Of a stretch of 64,000 bases of DNA, positions 35,526 through 49,900 are shown piece by piece. The position numbers and the translations under genes were made by a program. The notes under the pieces were generated by a model. That model did no database searches and had not been told where the DNA came from. It saw only the letters and a program-made list of their open reading frames with translations. The stretch is from Brienomyrus brachyistius (lineage: Eukaryota > Chordata > Actinopteri > Osteoglossiformes > Mormyridae), in assembly GCF_023856365.1 (NCBI RefSeq), contig NC_064548.1, forward strand, positions 11,953,642-12,017,641, written 5' to 3'. The first letter of the stretch is position 1. The number at the start of each line of letters is the position of its first letter.

Positions 35526-35531
35526 AATAAA
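35526..35531 (+). terminator. possible frzb poly(A) signal
   Basis: This AATAAA lies about 1.27 kb after the tentative frzb stop. It abuts a SINE fragment, so it may be a repeat-derived hexamer rather than the real signal. Confidence 0.25.
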
Positions 35532-35909
35532 ATGACTTCATATAGTGCAAATGTACCCAGTATTGCGAATTCAATGACAAACCCTCACTATTTTCAAGAA
35601 GAAAGCAGAATATTAAGCAGTAGTCATTGTTAGTAAGTATGACAGGTGAGTTTCAGGTAAAATGAGAACTAACACCTTGGAAATGAGTGAAGACAGCATC
35701 ACAAATTAACTATGGTCTAACTCTCAAAACTGTGTGCCTGTAGGACACTTTTCTGAATGCATCTGGTAAGTTGTTTAGAGATATCAGGCAACTTCAGTGG
35801 GGTGGAACCCTTTTACGGACATGGAACTCTTTCACGGACAATCAGAACCATTGGAGTCGCCAAACTCCACGCCACAAAAGTAAAGGAGGGGTCAGAGACC
35901 CCTGTAGAG

Positions 35910-36043
35910 CAGCGTTTTCCAATCCGGTCTTCGGGGACCTACAGCCGGTCCACATTTTTGCTCCTTCCCAGCTCCCTGCCAGAAAGTTCCCATTTAAACC
36001 TGGACTGTCTGTGGGTCCCCGGGGACTGGGTTGGGAAACACTG
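35910..36043. mobile_element. hAT-like MITE with terminal inverted repeats
   Basis: The left end CAGCGTTTTCCAATCCGGTC and the reverse complement of the right end, CAGTGTTTCCCAACCCAGTC, match closely, and both continue into GGGGACC-type sequence. This is the common fish CAGTG-ended hAT-type non-autonomous element. No 8-bp target duplication survives. A sister copy is at 47239-47382. Confidence 0.65.
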
Positions 36044-39000
36044 CCCGACAGAGTCAGCACTCACTTAGGATAAACACTAGACCTGTCATTTTTAGCCCAA
36101 TAACAGAATCTTTCTTCAGAGATACTTGTCCTGTAGTTTCTGTTGGTGGCTACAGACAACATAAATATCTTTCTGGATGAGATAAGGCACAATCCATATT
36201 ATTAATTCTTTATACTCAGCTATAGAGATGCAGGAGTTAGACATGATCATTTCTTATCAAAATGCCGGAAGATACTTACATTAAGCGCCTTGCTCAGAGC
36301 CTTTACGTTTCGTTAAATCAGATCCGGGTGTTAAAGACAAATCTTAACGAGAAATGCCAGTCAAAATGTTAGGCCTCACTTCTTTCGGCCAGCGAGAGAG
36401 ATCCCACACTGCATTATCCTTACGTCTAGGTCCTCGTTTGGCTTTTTTCCAGTGTGCCCCACACATGGACTTCATTAAAGATGACGACAGATTAATAAAT
36501 AGAAATACAAAATTAACAGTTAAAAAAACACCGCATGCACTCTTGGAACTATTGGAACTAAAATGTAAAACCTCACTGCGGACAGCAATGCTACAAATGG
36601 TTATTTATATATTAATAAAACAGAAAGTGGTGTTAAAACATAACTAGTCACATCTGCTCCGCTTCTTAGAATGATTCCTCTTTGATTTGCGTTCAGCTTT
36701 TGAACTTGAGTATTGTCACATCATAAAAATCACAGCCTCCATAAATAAAACAGCCCCGCTTTCCATCTATCGATCCAAATCGAGTCCCTTTATGGAGACC
36801 CGTGTCACATGACCTCACAGAGGGTGACGGCCTAGTAGATGGCACATGTGGTGATTTATGTGGTGGGGGCTGAACCCAGTCACCCTGTGCGGGGTGTTTA
36901 TGGGAAAATTAACTTAGTACGGGTTATTTATGGCAGCAGAAGCCGGGGTCTCAGCATCGCGGCCCCTCTGCCGGTGCTTGAGGGCGACTCGTGGTGTTTC
37001 ACCGGCTTGGAGAATAAGATCCACTCCTTGTGGGGGGGCTGGGGGGTTGGAGGCTGCCTCCCGAACCTCACATTTCGGCTTATGCACCATGTGGGAACCA
37101 TCAAATGTCACACTGAAGATGTAAATCTGGTTCCTTCTCCTTCTCTCCTGGTGTGAATGTAGTAGCAAGCCCTTATTTTACTCGATCAGCTCTGGGAAAC
37201 AATACATCCGTCCATCTATCATCCATGCAGACTTTACAATATAGGGCCATGGTGATTATATGTACACTCAGACACTTAAAACTACATATAATCCCACTTA
37301 AATGAAGTTAGGCCAGTGGCAGGGCTTAGTTACACCTTAAGTATTAATAGATGGCCATCAATTTTTATAGAACGAGCTATAATGATGGAGAAGGCGTGTA
37401 GCTTAAAATGAGGTATGAAATATGACAACGCAGCCTTGGCCGGGATGCCCTTCTGGAGATATAAGGCGTAATTAAAAGGGTGTAAAATCATTTTGTGCTC
37501 TTATAAGCAGTCACCGGAGCCAGCAGAGACGGATGAATTACGCGCTCCCCAGACTCACGGATGACAAACGGCCTCTGGTGACCCCCCCCCTGATTTCATG
37601 AGGTGAGCCAAACAGGGAGGACCGGGCCTTGAAGAACTGCCGTTTACAGCACCATCACCGCTCGAAAGGTGTCTGCCAGAGTAATGGCAGGCATATTTCA
37701 CAGCGCGAATGCGAAGACGAGGGAACACCGTCCCCCTGGGTGTCGTCTGCTCTGCCCTCTACTCTGACTCCAGAACGGGCTTTTCCAGAATGGGGGCGTG
37801 ATCCGAAACAGCTGCTCGAAGCTGGTGGAGAAACTGTATGATGCGCTGTAAATCTCATCCGCACAGTGCGACTCAATTAGGCAGCGTGGACTTCCATCGG
37901 AGAGCAGAGCATCTCGGCTGCACCCTGACTGGCGCGCGGCTGGGCAGTGCCAGCACAAACGTAAACCCTGCCAACTGAAAACAAGGGCCTCCATCCACTT
38001 CCTGATTACCTCTTCTGGGCGAGGAACAGCAATCAGACAAGAACCTATAGTCCTCATAATCAAATTATGGAACAAATGACACTCAAAAAACCAAGAACGT
38101 AATTCTCAAGTAATAAAACTCATGCCATTCAATCATGCCTAGTCTAATTTGTACTATTGCAGTTGTGAATGCTCCATCGACTTCTTCGTAAGCCTTCGCC
38201 TAGTAGAGATTTCATTGTGTAGATTAATTTCATTGTGCTTTAATTTAGAGATCTTGGCATCAACGCCAATGCTCTTCGGTTCAACTCCTTGGTACTTAGG
38301 TAACCTTCTATTTAAGCAGCTCTAAGTAAACGTAGAAATATTCCAAGAAATACTAATTATGTTTTGCACGCAATGGGCTATTTAAATTAAGGATAAAGCC
38401 AAAAAGTCACTGAAAATGAAGGAAACATGGAGAGGTTTTGTAACATGGAGTGGTTTCAAAGTACGGATAAGCATCATTAGTACCATAGCCTAGAATTTAC
38501 TTGTTAAAGAAATGTGTTAATACACAACCCTAATGCAGTTACAACTGATTTATACTTAATGAGGTGGCTAAAGTAACTAGGCAACCAATAGATTAGAAAA
38601 TAACTTGAAATTTTTTTTTTTACTTAGCACTGATTGTTATGTTAACTGCTTAAGTTATAAAATAAGTTATAAAATATTATATTATATATTATTGCAATAG
38701 TAACTACAGCAAATGTAATACATTATACATTAATACATCATGTGTACAGTACATACGTGTTTTGCTTGTATAATAGTGAATTGAAATTCTGAAATTCTGA
38801 GTCTGAACATGTTTTCGAACAGAACATTAGGTTTCTCGTAACATTTCCTAGCATTTTCCTAGTGTTCCCCTTTTAATAAAACTTACCAATGGTTTCTGGA
38901 ATTTTGTGGAAAAAACATTAACATACAGTGCTTATTTTGTCATTTAGAGATAAAAAAGCTGCTTTTAAATGTGTTATCCTTGACAGTTCTGATATCGACA

Positions 39001-41911
39001 GAAATCCCCCCTCCCCCCTGCTCTACTCCGAATACGTGGGTCGACTTGCTTTATGCCGGATGTGATGTCAAGCACCATTATCCTGCAGATAACGAGAGAT
39101 AAATCCTCCTGTGGGTGTGTGTGTGTGTGAATGCGTGTCCTGGTCTGGCACTGCATTCTGTTAAGGCCCCCTCCAGTCTGACACGACTGGGAATTCACCC
39201 CCGGTTAACAATGAACATATTGCAGGAGTTGAACTGAAATTCAGAATTTACACTACAGAGCGAAAGGGTAACATGCTGGAGCAAATTCTGACGATTTTAC
39301 CAATCAAGCTTCAAAGAAAGTCCCCACACCCTCCCTTAAGAGACAAATCCCTTCCAGCCGTACTTACAAAAGTGGCCCCCAATCACTGACAGTACCCTCC
39401 ATGGGCTCCCCCCAGCTTAAACGTGGCCGCAGATGTGCGCTGCGCTTGGAGTCCGTTCGCTTTCTCCCCCCTCGGCATTAAAACAGCTGTGGGGGCTGCC
39501 CTAATGCCCCCCTCTCCCACTCCACAGAAGAACAACAAGGCCCTTTGATGCGGTGAAAGGCTGGCCAAGGCCTGTGTGGACTATTCATTTCAGCCGCGTC
39601 AATAGGGGTCAGGCCACAGATACGCCGCTGGGTTTATATAACCGGGGTGTGACTAGCATGCTGAGAAGGCTTCTGTGGTCGGGCAGACGGGAGGGGGGAA
39701 AAAAAAAAGAAAAATGCATGTATGTAGTGTGCATGTGTAGGAATAGCGGTTCAATGGATGACCAGACGATCTCGTAGCTCCTCAGACAAACTTCTGTAGG
39801 GGATGATGTGTGGCTTGGCAAATTCAGTTCAAATCCTGTCCTCGGCAGAATAGTCACATCTCTGTTGGGCCCTCCACTCCCAGGAAAGAAATTCTCTGGA
39901 TGATCGGATATTGTAGGGGTGCCAGATGAACAGCTGATCGTCTGCTCGGGCCCCAAGCTTTGCTTTTGTGTGTACGTGTCCCACAGGAGAGCATGATGGG
40001 AAATGTGACGACTAACCCGATCCTAACCTCAAACTTGTATAAATGACAAATAAAACTTCATTTCATTTCTCTCTGGCTTTACGTCCAAAACCTGCTAGGA
40101 AATATCCTTAAGTGGTGGGGGAGGGGTGGCTGATGACAGTCCTGTCCCAGGTTGTCAGGTTTGCATTTGCTAATATGCGCCGCCTTTTGCTACGATCCTG
40201 ATTCTACTCCTATTGGCAGCAGGACTTGCGTCCGCATGTGGAAGCTGTCGCAATCACACCATAAGCAGCGCTGAGCTCCAACAGGTCACCTGACCCTCGG
40301 CGACGCCTCGGCGGTGCTTGGGGGGGACAGCGAAGTGCCGAGCAGATTTCGGAAGAATGAATATCCTCAGCCGACATCTGGAGTTAGTAGTCAGTGTCCT
40401 GAGTGGGGGGCCATCTGAAACCAGTTTTACGTGATAAACAGGAAAATCCACAGTCCAATGACAACCTATCCTTGCAGAAGCTCCTTTTGGAAGTTTACCG
40501 AAGGCCAGACATTTGTCCCATACATACCCTAACCCTCATACATTATTTAACTGGATTGAATAGCTCAATCACAGACGGAACATTGTCATCAGCAATGATG
40601 CATCTTCACCCTGGATTAGTCTGTTTAGATATCTGCGTGTAATTTCCTTAAGGTCAGCCTCTTAAACACCTGTCCCCTTTACATCACAGTAAAAGTACAA
40701 TAACTAATCAAATAAAAAAATTTCAGGCAACAAAAGACTTCAAGCTTAAGGTATCATTAACCAGAACAGTTTACAAAACAGAGGGTGACTCATGATCTGG
40801 TTCTCTCTCAGTAAATTTCCTTCCACTTAATGCAACAAAAACCTTTCTTCCCTGTTGCTATTGAAGGGACATAAACAGCCAGAGTGAAAATGAAATATTA
40901 AAAGCAATCGGCGCGCTTTTCCGTGACTGCTGAGAGAATTATAAAACTTTACATGCGAGATAAATCACTGAAGGTATTATTCATTGCTCTTTTAAATGCT
41001 GTCCACTTTTATAGTATATTGTGTGTTTTCCCTGAACCCCAGTGTTCCCCTAATAAAACCACAGTGTGCTTACTAGGTGTTACACTGCTGACGTCAGACC
41101 ATGAGACACTCTGCCAACTGAACCCGCTGCCAGGGGTCCGAGCAGGGATTTTCCACTTTGGAGAAGAAGAAAATAAACACAGAACGAATGTTTGGAGTCG
41201 CACTGCCGTCACCAGGAGAACAAAAAGTCAAAAGTGTAGGTCTTTATCCTGCAAAGGCTGCCCGGATTGGGCACCAGCATTTTATATAGACTGCAAGATC
41301 TCAGCGGCCAACTCATGGACTTTGATGTTTCCATACAAGGACAGGCTCTCCTGCGGCAGGTAACAGTTTGCGTTTCTGTGGGGAGAGGGCTTGCCCGGGG
41401 GAGACAGGGGAGAAGCAGCAGGATAGGGCACCAGAAAAAGGAGAAGATGGGAAATAGGCAGATGAAAGGAGATGTTCAGGGGGCAGAAACAGAAGGTGCT
41501 GTCGTGTCACACAGGACGCCTTGTCCTGTGGTGTATTATCTAGAGCAGATCCTGGTTTGATAATCAGAGAAAGAGCATTACTTGCTCTTTGCTGCCCCCT
41601 ACTGGACGAGCTGGGGTATTTTCACCTCCATTGCGGTGTTCAGTAATAACATACATTCAGACAGACCTGCATGTTTCACTGAACTACCATCATTCCTGAA
41701 GTTACTGAGCTCTTAACACATCACACCAGTTTAACAAAAATGTTCCAATCTTAAATCTGTATTCTCAAGCACACTTATTTTAGAAGACCAGTAATCCCAA
41801 ATTGATAGTTCAAATATTTTACAAAATCTATAAAATATTGAATAGAATGCAGCTTAAATAGCTACATAGTTTTAAGTACAAGATTACAAAAATTCTGATT
41901 AGAATTTAATG

Positions 41912-42090
41912 CAGGGCTCCTCAATTGTGGTCCTGGAGGGCTGATCTGCAAGAGTCTACAGATTTCCCTGCTCAAACACACCTGCTAAATCTGGCCCTGG
42001 TCAGCTGGTGAGCTGAATCCAGTGTTTGAGAGAAAAATCTGAAAATTGTGTTGCAGACTGGCCTTCCAGGACCGCAACTGGGGAACCCTG
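41912..42090. mobile_element. hAT-like MITE, 'CAGGG' family
   Basis: The left terminus CAGGGCTCCTCAATTGTGGT and the reverse complement of the right terminus, CAGGGTTCCCCAGTTGCGGT, form a long inverted repeat of about 30 bp that extends into CCTGGAGG/CCTGGAAGG. The element is about 179 bp and has no transposase. No clear target-site duplication is seen. Confidence 0.65.
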
Positions 42091-43902
42091 CCAAGGTAAC
42101 TTATGCTAACATTCCTATGAATCTGTCATTCTAAAATGTAAATGTCTGTTGTAAATTAAATATCTTCATCCACGTTCACAGCATTTTCTTTTTAGAGCAG
42201 GGTCTGCAACACTGCAGAATGTCATTTAACGAAGTATTTTGCGTTCAGGATTAAAGTGGAGAGATTACAAATTCTGGACCCAGCAGAATTATAGGGCTCC
42301 AGTCAATGAAAGAAAAAAAAAAACAGGAGTCTGTTTAAGAAGAAAACAGAATTACACTGATTTTTGAATGAATACAGGATTATCCTCTAAGGGAGCAGCT
42401 ATTACCTTTCTTAAAAGCGTTAAGTCCATAGTCACAAAAATTGAATTCAATTTCCCAAATTAAAATGAAAATGGAACATATTAACCTTCCCAATGGTCCT
42501 GTAGAGATTATGTTTCAGGGCAAAGCATGCAAGTTTTTCCTCTTTATGTTCTGAAAATGTGTTTTAATTGTTGAATATTAATGTCATTTTGCATATGTTA
42601 TCACATCTAAGATTTCTGTGACTTGTTTAAGAGGTAATATTCAGTACTGTTGTCCAATACTGCCCCCTGCAGGTAAGCCCTAGCCACACCTGTACTACAG
42701 CTTAAAGTCTCTAGTCAATTATCACACACCCTGAGGCCTACATCTGAATCAGTTACCTGGCATGAAGGAGAATCACTAGGAACTGGGTAGCATTGGGCTT
42801 CACCTTACAGTGCAGAACTGCACAGAGTCGTACGGGTTCAGGACCCGGAGGCACCTACTGGAGCAGCCTCAGGCAAAAAGCATTGGAGAAATACAGAGAA
42901 ATTAGCTAGCTGCTCCGACAGGATCAAAAGAGTTACTGGCTTCAGGGAAACTCTTCTCGAACCAAATTAATATAAATTGAACTTCATGTTGTTATCTTTA
43001 ACAAACACATCAAATTCACTGTTTGACAAAATAATCGTATACATCTGCGAATAACACAAATCTGTCAAACCATCCTGTCTTTATCACGCCATTTTAATTA
43101 TGATCCATCTAGATACTATTTCCATTGTAAACAGAGTGAATCTCGCTGACAGAATACAGATACATGGAATATAATGAAAACACTGAGAAAGCATTTTTTT
43201 TAGGTGAAAATTATATTTGTTGGCTGGTTAAAAGAAAAACAAAGATTTGAAACGTAACTGACACAAATTCTCCGAGACAAACATTTGAAATGCAACTAAC
43301 ATAAATTCCCCAAAACAAACACTGAACGTATAAACAAAGCAATCCCTGAATTCTATCTTACTGAGACAATGACAGAAAGGGTTCGGCCTGTAGGAGGACA
43401 AAAAAAGAAAAACTACAGAGGACACAAGTCCAAAAGAAAAAAAAAAACACCTACAATACCTATCATTACTAATGGCCCAGTCAGACAGGATCGAGCAAAG
43501 TAAAAGGTTACATTAATTACATCGGTGACTTAAAGGTGCATGTCGACAATGTTTTTATGGCTCAGCCAATCGAAGCACAGCCTCATTAATCACAGGTCAC
43601 AATATGGAGAAAGTGTCTGTAGGAGATTATGGTCTATTACATTATGCCTGCTTAGGAACAACTTTATCAACTGTTTCCTTAAGAGAAGCCACCTGACATT
43701 CATATGAAGTGTTGTATAACAGTCCATCGTCTGCAATCCCCATAGAAACTGATCCCAAGTAAAACGCCCCCCCCGGGAGACCTCAGTTGACCCCATCTAT
43801 GTCCACCCGGCATGCTTCCCAAAAACATCATTACCCCCAGTGCCATGGGCGGCACACAAGCCTGGCAAAGCTTCAGACTCCTGCCATCCAGCCCTCTGCC
43901 CG

Positions 43903-46900
43903 CTAAAGTTCGTCCTGCGGAGAGGAAAGACGACTCTTGCAACCAAGGAATCGTATTAATTGTGAATCCGTTAACCCAGCCAAAACTAAAATAAGTGACG
44001 AGGATAATTTTCGGGGAGAGTGGGGGTGAGGATAAAAGAGTATACAAATAACCCGGGGGGGGGGGGGGGGATTTGTAAAACTCGTTAAAGCTCCCCCCCA
44101 GACGAATCCGAGAGCAGAAACCACATTTAATTAAGCTTGTGGACTTCCAGACCTGTGTCGAGTTTAGAAAAGTCCCCCGTCCCTCACTAACAAGGTGAGA
44201 TTAAAAGCGACGGTAATTGCAGGGCCCAGCTAAGAGGCTTACCTTGACTTTGGAGAACTTGCTCTGTGAGTCTGCAGATAGCTGCTGCAGCCGCTGTCGC
44301 AGAACTCTGGTGATCCCATTTGCATCTCTGCTGTTAATATCCTCTCCACCCTGGTCCTATAGGATGGGGGGGGGCACACGCAGGCCCCAGGGATTAGGAG
44401 CAGCAAACCGTCAAGCGTGAAAGTCCAAGACTTCTGCGGGTGGCCAGGGGAGATGTTTGGCTGGCGTTTCTTACCACGGCCGACCCCAAGTAGGGGTAAA
44501 AGCGAATGGTAGGGTAAGCATTGATGCCCGCTCTCTCGCAGGCCTGGGCATGGGCCTGGCAGTCCAGCCTTCCCGCCCTGACACTGCCCTTCATCACCTG
44601 GGTGGAGACCATAGAAGGGAGCGATTTTCCAAATGACACATGGCCTACTCCCGCAGAGGACGACGTTTTATCCAAAGCAACATGCACTCTTTTTTTTTTT
44701 AAAAAGTAGGGTCTAGGGTTAAGAGCCTCGTTCAAGGATCCAATGGTGAAATCACTATGCCAACCCTGGGATTCAAACCCAAGACCTTCCAATCACAGCC
44801 ACAGCGTCCAAACCCGCTGAGTCACATGCTACCCTCCCATTAAAAACAGTGCATGTGAGGAGAGGTATCACAGGACTGGCTCTTACATGGGCAAGGAGCT
44901 CGAACTCGGGGGCGAACTGCTGGCAAGGCACGCACCAGGGGGTATAGAAATCAATCACCCAGTGCTGCTTCCCGGCGTAGACCCACCTCCGGAGGTCTTC
45001 AGGAGTCAGGTCCTGTGACACTCTGGGAAGGGACCTGAGGACAGTCAGCGTGACATTAATCATTTAATCATCACATTAAGTTTGTCCTGATTTAAAGATT
45101 TCATTAGGCCACTCATAAATGATTAATGAAACCTTAATTAAATTCTGGTGGCAGCGGGCGGTGACAGACTACAGCCAACAGATTTTGTTTTTTTCTTTTT
45201 TAAATATGAAGCTATAACGAGGTCCCACTCACCCAAAGACCCACGATCTCAGTGACTGCGAGTCTCTGTTCCAGCCAGTATAACTCCTGTTCAAGACCCA
45301 AGTGATGACCAAACACCCAGCAGCCTCAGAACAAACATGCATCTCTTCAGATCATTTCATGGACAAATAATTCATTTAAATCCATCTCAATAGTTTATAT
45401 GACGTCGCTACTGACTGGTGCTGGTCCCAGCGGCTGGCGTTCTGTGGGAAGAGGCGGATCTCAGGGTAGCCCAAGACATCCTCACGTCGACAGAAGGACC
45501 AATGCTTGTCGCAGTCCACGGTGCCCACCTTAACTATCCCATTGACCATCTGGAAGCACACAGACAACATATGAATGATGGGAAACAAGTGTGATAATTG
45601 AGCACAGCTGAGAAAGCAGGCAGAGCCAGTCCCTGGAGCACTGTGGTTAAGGGGCTCACTCAGGGGCCCAAGGGTGCAACCACTCTGCTGACCCTGGGAC
45701 TTAAGCCAGCAACCTTCCGATAATAGGCACGGCATCCTAACCCCGTTGAGCCACACAGCACCTCCCAGAAATGCAAAAAAATGTCATGTAACGAAAATAA
45801 TCCTGGAAAGAAATTAGACCAGACCGGAGAGTAAGAGAGAGTCTGATATGTGAAGGTGGGGGAAGATAAGTGAAAGGTCTAGACTACAAAGGTGTATTTA
45901 TTTGGGGAACGGGGTGATGAACGGATGGACAGACAGACAGACAGACAGACAGGACAGATTACATATAAACACACATACATACTTCATTAATCCCAAAGGA
46001 TATTGCAGGTCTGAAGCTGGCAGAACACAGCAGTGAACAAACAAAACTAACCACCAGCGGGGAACAGTCCGCTTCCCCCCCCCCCACCCGGCGCTCGTAC
46101 CTGTGCCAGCTTCCTCCATTCAGGAAGCAACGCCAGGCAGTGCTGGCACCATGGCGTGGAGAAGGCCACCAACCACGTCTCATCAGGCCCCCTCTGCTTC
46201 ACCAGCTTCTGGAAGGAGTCTGGCGTCAGGGTGACTACTGCGGGGTTGGCCAGGTACTGTGTTTGGGGGGCGGGGCAGGATAGCACCGTGTGAGACAGAC
46301 GACTGGGGCGGCCCCATGCAAAACCCACGATGCACTCGATCCCGAGTGCCTCACCTCCAAAAACTCCATGACGCCCTCTGCCGTGTGGTAGCCCTCGAAC
46401 TCGGAGATGTTGGACTGGTTGAACACCATCATCGTGGGGAAGGTGTGGATGTCATACTGAGAAGTGCGATATGGTGGGGGTGCGACATAGCCAATGGCAA
46501 TGACCCGTTTAATTTGTTACTCCAAACCTGTCTCCATAATTCTGTCAGGACCGTAAAACAGGCCCTAAATTAACTGCACCATGCATACGAGTTAGATAGA
46601 GAGAAATCATGCTAATGGACTCCAAGTGACGGAGATAGCGATGGCTCTATGCTGAACACGCATTCCAGAATGTTCCCTGTAATTTACGGCGCAATTTCCC
46701 CTGTCAGGCCCCGGAGAGCTTCCTCTTGGTTCCTCTGCCTAACCCTGCTGCTGTTTGTGCTTCATTACACCGGGATTGACAGGGAAGGCAGGGACATCCT
46801 GCACTGCTTAGCATCACAGCCCACTAGACAAAATCACAAGCGACAGGCGGACGGGGAAGCTGCTAAACTATCAAGACAAACAATATAGTCACCGAACGTT

Positions 46901-49900
46901 TCTGCTCGAGTGTCGGACCACTAGGATGGACCGCCTTGATTAAAGCGGACATGTTTATAAGTCATTATAGGGACATAAACTTCTAGTCGACATTTGCCAG
47001 ATGCTACACGTGCAAAGCAGACTCAGATTATTCTATTTGATTCCTACCCCACTGGGCTCACCTGCTTGCAGAGCTCCTCGTGGGCAGCACAGTCCAGAGT
47101 GCCAAACTTCACCTGTCCGAAAAGCTGGACGGACGCCTTCCTCAACTCTGGGAGTCGAGCAAAGCATGGCAGGCACCACTGAAAAGGGATGGTAGCCCAT
47201 GGGTCGGGAACTGCGTCAGGAAATCCAAGCAGCTCATCGAGAGTTTACAATCCTGTCCTTGGGGACCTACAACATTTTTGTTCTGTCCCAGCTCCCGTAA
47301 AAACGTGGACGGTCTGGCAGGGAGCTCAGAGGGAGCAAAAACACCGACCGTGGGTCCCTGAGGACCGGATTGGGAAACACTAAGCTAGCAGATGCTTTTG
47401 TCCAAAGTGACGTACCAGTGAGACAAATAGCATGCTACAAACGTACGTGCTGTTGAGGAGTCAGCTAGATGTAAATATAGCTAGGGTGAACTTCAAGGGG
47501 ATGCTACACATAATCTTGCAAACAAAGCAAGAACCTAATAAGACTATGTAATGAGCAGGAAGTACAACATTAAAAACATTTAGGGAACACAGAGTGGTCA
47601 GGAGAAGAGATATTCCTGATGAACGTCCTGATGCGTCTTGAGGGGTTTCTTGAAGGCAGAGAGTGAATATGATGACTACTAATGACCAGGAACCAAGTGA
47701 GAAACTCAAGCTGCTCCATGTAAGCAGTCGAGACCTGGTGATGAACAGGCAGCACCTACTTATGGTTGTCTGAAGACTGTAATACTCACAGGTACAAAGA
47801 AGTACACCAACCAAGGCTCCTTCTCACGACCAGGGAAGTTTCCGGGTCGCAAGCTGGTCACATGAGAGCTGGCGCTGTCCTTGGCGAAGGATGCAGCTTT
47901 GTACAGGACGTTGCCCCCTAAACAGGTGACGAGGAACACCGTCACGGATCTGACCGACGACTCCGGGCGGAGGAACAGACCTATCACAAGGACCCCGCTG
48001 ACCGTGATGGATCTCAAAGTTGTCGATGCCGAGCCCCTTGAAGACGGCAATGCTTGGCTTCTGAATGTGTAAGGAGCTGCAGAGGTCAGCCTCCGTCACG
48101 CAGTTGACCTTCCCCACCTGAGTGAGATCGCAGACGATACGTTAGACATTTAGGGGACTTCCGGTCCTCTGCTCATAATACCTCAAATTCAGCTTATTAT
48201 GGACCAGAAGCAAATAACAGAAAAACTCATCTAAATCTTATTTTCTAGGTATAGGCTTCATCCAGAGAAATGCACACAGCATATGATTTACACTTGCAGT
48301 GCTTTGTATATGAGCATTATTAATGTTTTTTAGGTTTCGTTTATCTAGTAGCTATCCAAGAGATATCCAGACAGCATACATTTTGCAAAGGCAGGGTCAG
48401 ACAGTCCCTGGAACAACTGGGGGTTAAGGGCCTTGCTTAATGACTCAATGGCGAAATCGGCGACTTTCTGAACGCAGGAACATCATCCTAACCTGCTGAG
48501 CCACACACTGCCCCCAGTGTGTATTGAAGTAGTTGATACTGTATCAAAAAGCAGAATTATACCGATCGCTCTCGAGTCATAATACAACCCACTTTTAAAT
48601 TACGGTTCTGAGATATTTCGTTGCTTATCCCAAGGACCAGAGATGCCATTAAAAAAAAAAAACCTACGTCCCTATCGCAAGTGGAAAATCTACCCTTCCA
48701 CTTCACCTCACCGCCCACTTGAAGGCCTACCACTCAGCTCTGGTTATTAAGGACCACTGGCTGGGCTTGTGTGCAGAAGTCACTGCCCTTACCTGCATGT
48801 GGTAATCTTTCAGAAGCACCCTCAGCTTTTTGTACTCATGGAATGGCAGCTCTTCCAGACCGAACAAGAAACTGACCACCCAGCGATGGCGCGCCACTTT
48901 ACCCTAATGGGAAAAATGGAAAAAAAAAAAAACACAACAACTCCTCCACCAGTAACATCTCGACGATCCTGAAACATCCCAGTGAGGTGTGCAAAGTTAC
49001 CGAGAACGTTTCCACCGTGAGAGTCTCTAGGTCTGGCAGCAGATGCATCACCTCGGTGTAAATCTCCTTCACGTCCAGACTGCGTAGAAACTATAAGGGA
49101 AAGTGATTTGTCACAAAATTTATGACAAAGCGCACAGTTACATAAATTAATACTCACGGTGGATAGGCGTCTGTTGGGAATGACCCCAGGAATCCCCAGG
49201 GATCGGAGCCTGAGACTCAGATGCCAACAAGTCCTGACCAAAGCCATAAAGGAAATGGACTTCTACTCTTTCAAGAGAAAGACAGAGAGGGGGGGGGGCG
49301 TGGCTTTTACCAGCATGCTGTCCCTCTGTTTCATGGTGCTGCTGGGGGGGAAGTAGGCTGTGGAGCTGAAGGTCACCTCAAAGTTTTCACACAGGTCGGC
49401 GTGCTTGATGCAGTCCATCCAGCCAACGTTCACCAGCCCCTGCTGAGGAAACACTGGACAGATAGGACCAAAACTCCAAAAACCTCACAGCGAGACCTGC
49501 GACAAGTCTCACTGCATTCATAACACAAACATTTATGGCTGACTGTTTATAAAAAAGTCAGGTACCAATTTCTGATTGAACATGGTGAACATCAACTATA
49601 TTTTGTTGCTTACCAACATCCCGGCTAGTTTATGCCTTGTTGTTGATGAGAGACAGTCTGTAAAAAAACACAACAGCAAATTTCTATTCATTCAAGAGGT
49701 ACTTTTGAAAATTCAGATGTTTCCATTTCTCTTTTTACTTAAAGATGTGCTCCGTTCATGTCAAATGTTTTTCAGATATTAAATTCGTTAGAATCCTTCT
49801 CGATCCAAGTTATCCAACCTTACCACCAGTTTCCGCACAGAAGGTAATGAGCCATCCGATGCCAGAAGCGAATGCAACTTCGATCTCATTGAAGACATTA

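Larger units (their letters stand above)
34259..43902. other. 9.6-kb interval between frzb and dnajc10 without a recognised gene
   Basis: The two flanking genes converge here, so the interval holds both 3' UTRs. Inside are a 12-base G run at 34552-34563, a SINE tail near 35425-35525, two hAT-like inverted-repeat elements (35910-36043 and 41912-42090), and AT-rich stretches around 38600-38720. Open frames such as 36354-36647 and 40923-41363 resemble no protein I know and lack supporting splice structure. A better final exon of frzb could in principle lie here, but I searched for a Trp-Asp motif with an acceptor and found none better than 34211. Confidence 0.6.

Noticed and set aside
40923..41363. 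146-codon open frame between frzb and dnajc10
   Set aside because: It has no recognisable family, no splice context, and an overlapping frame on the other strand. It is probably chance.
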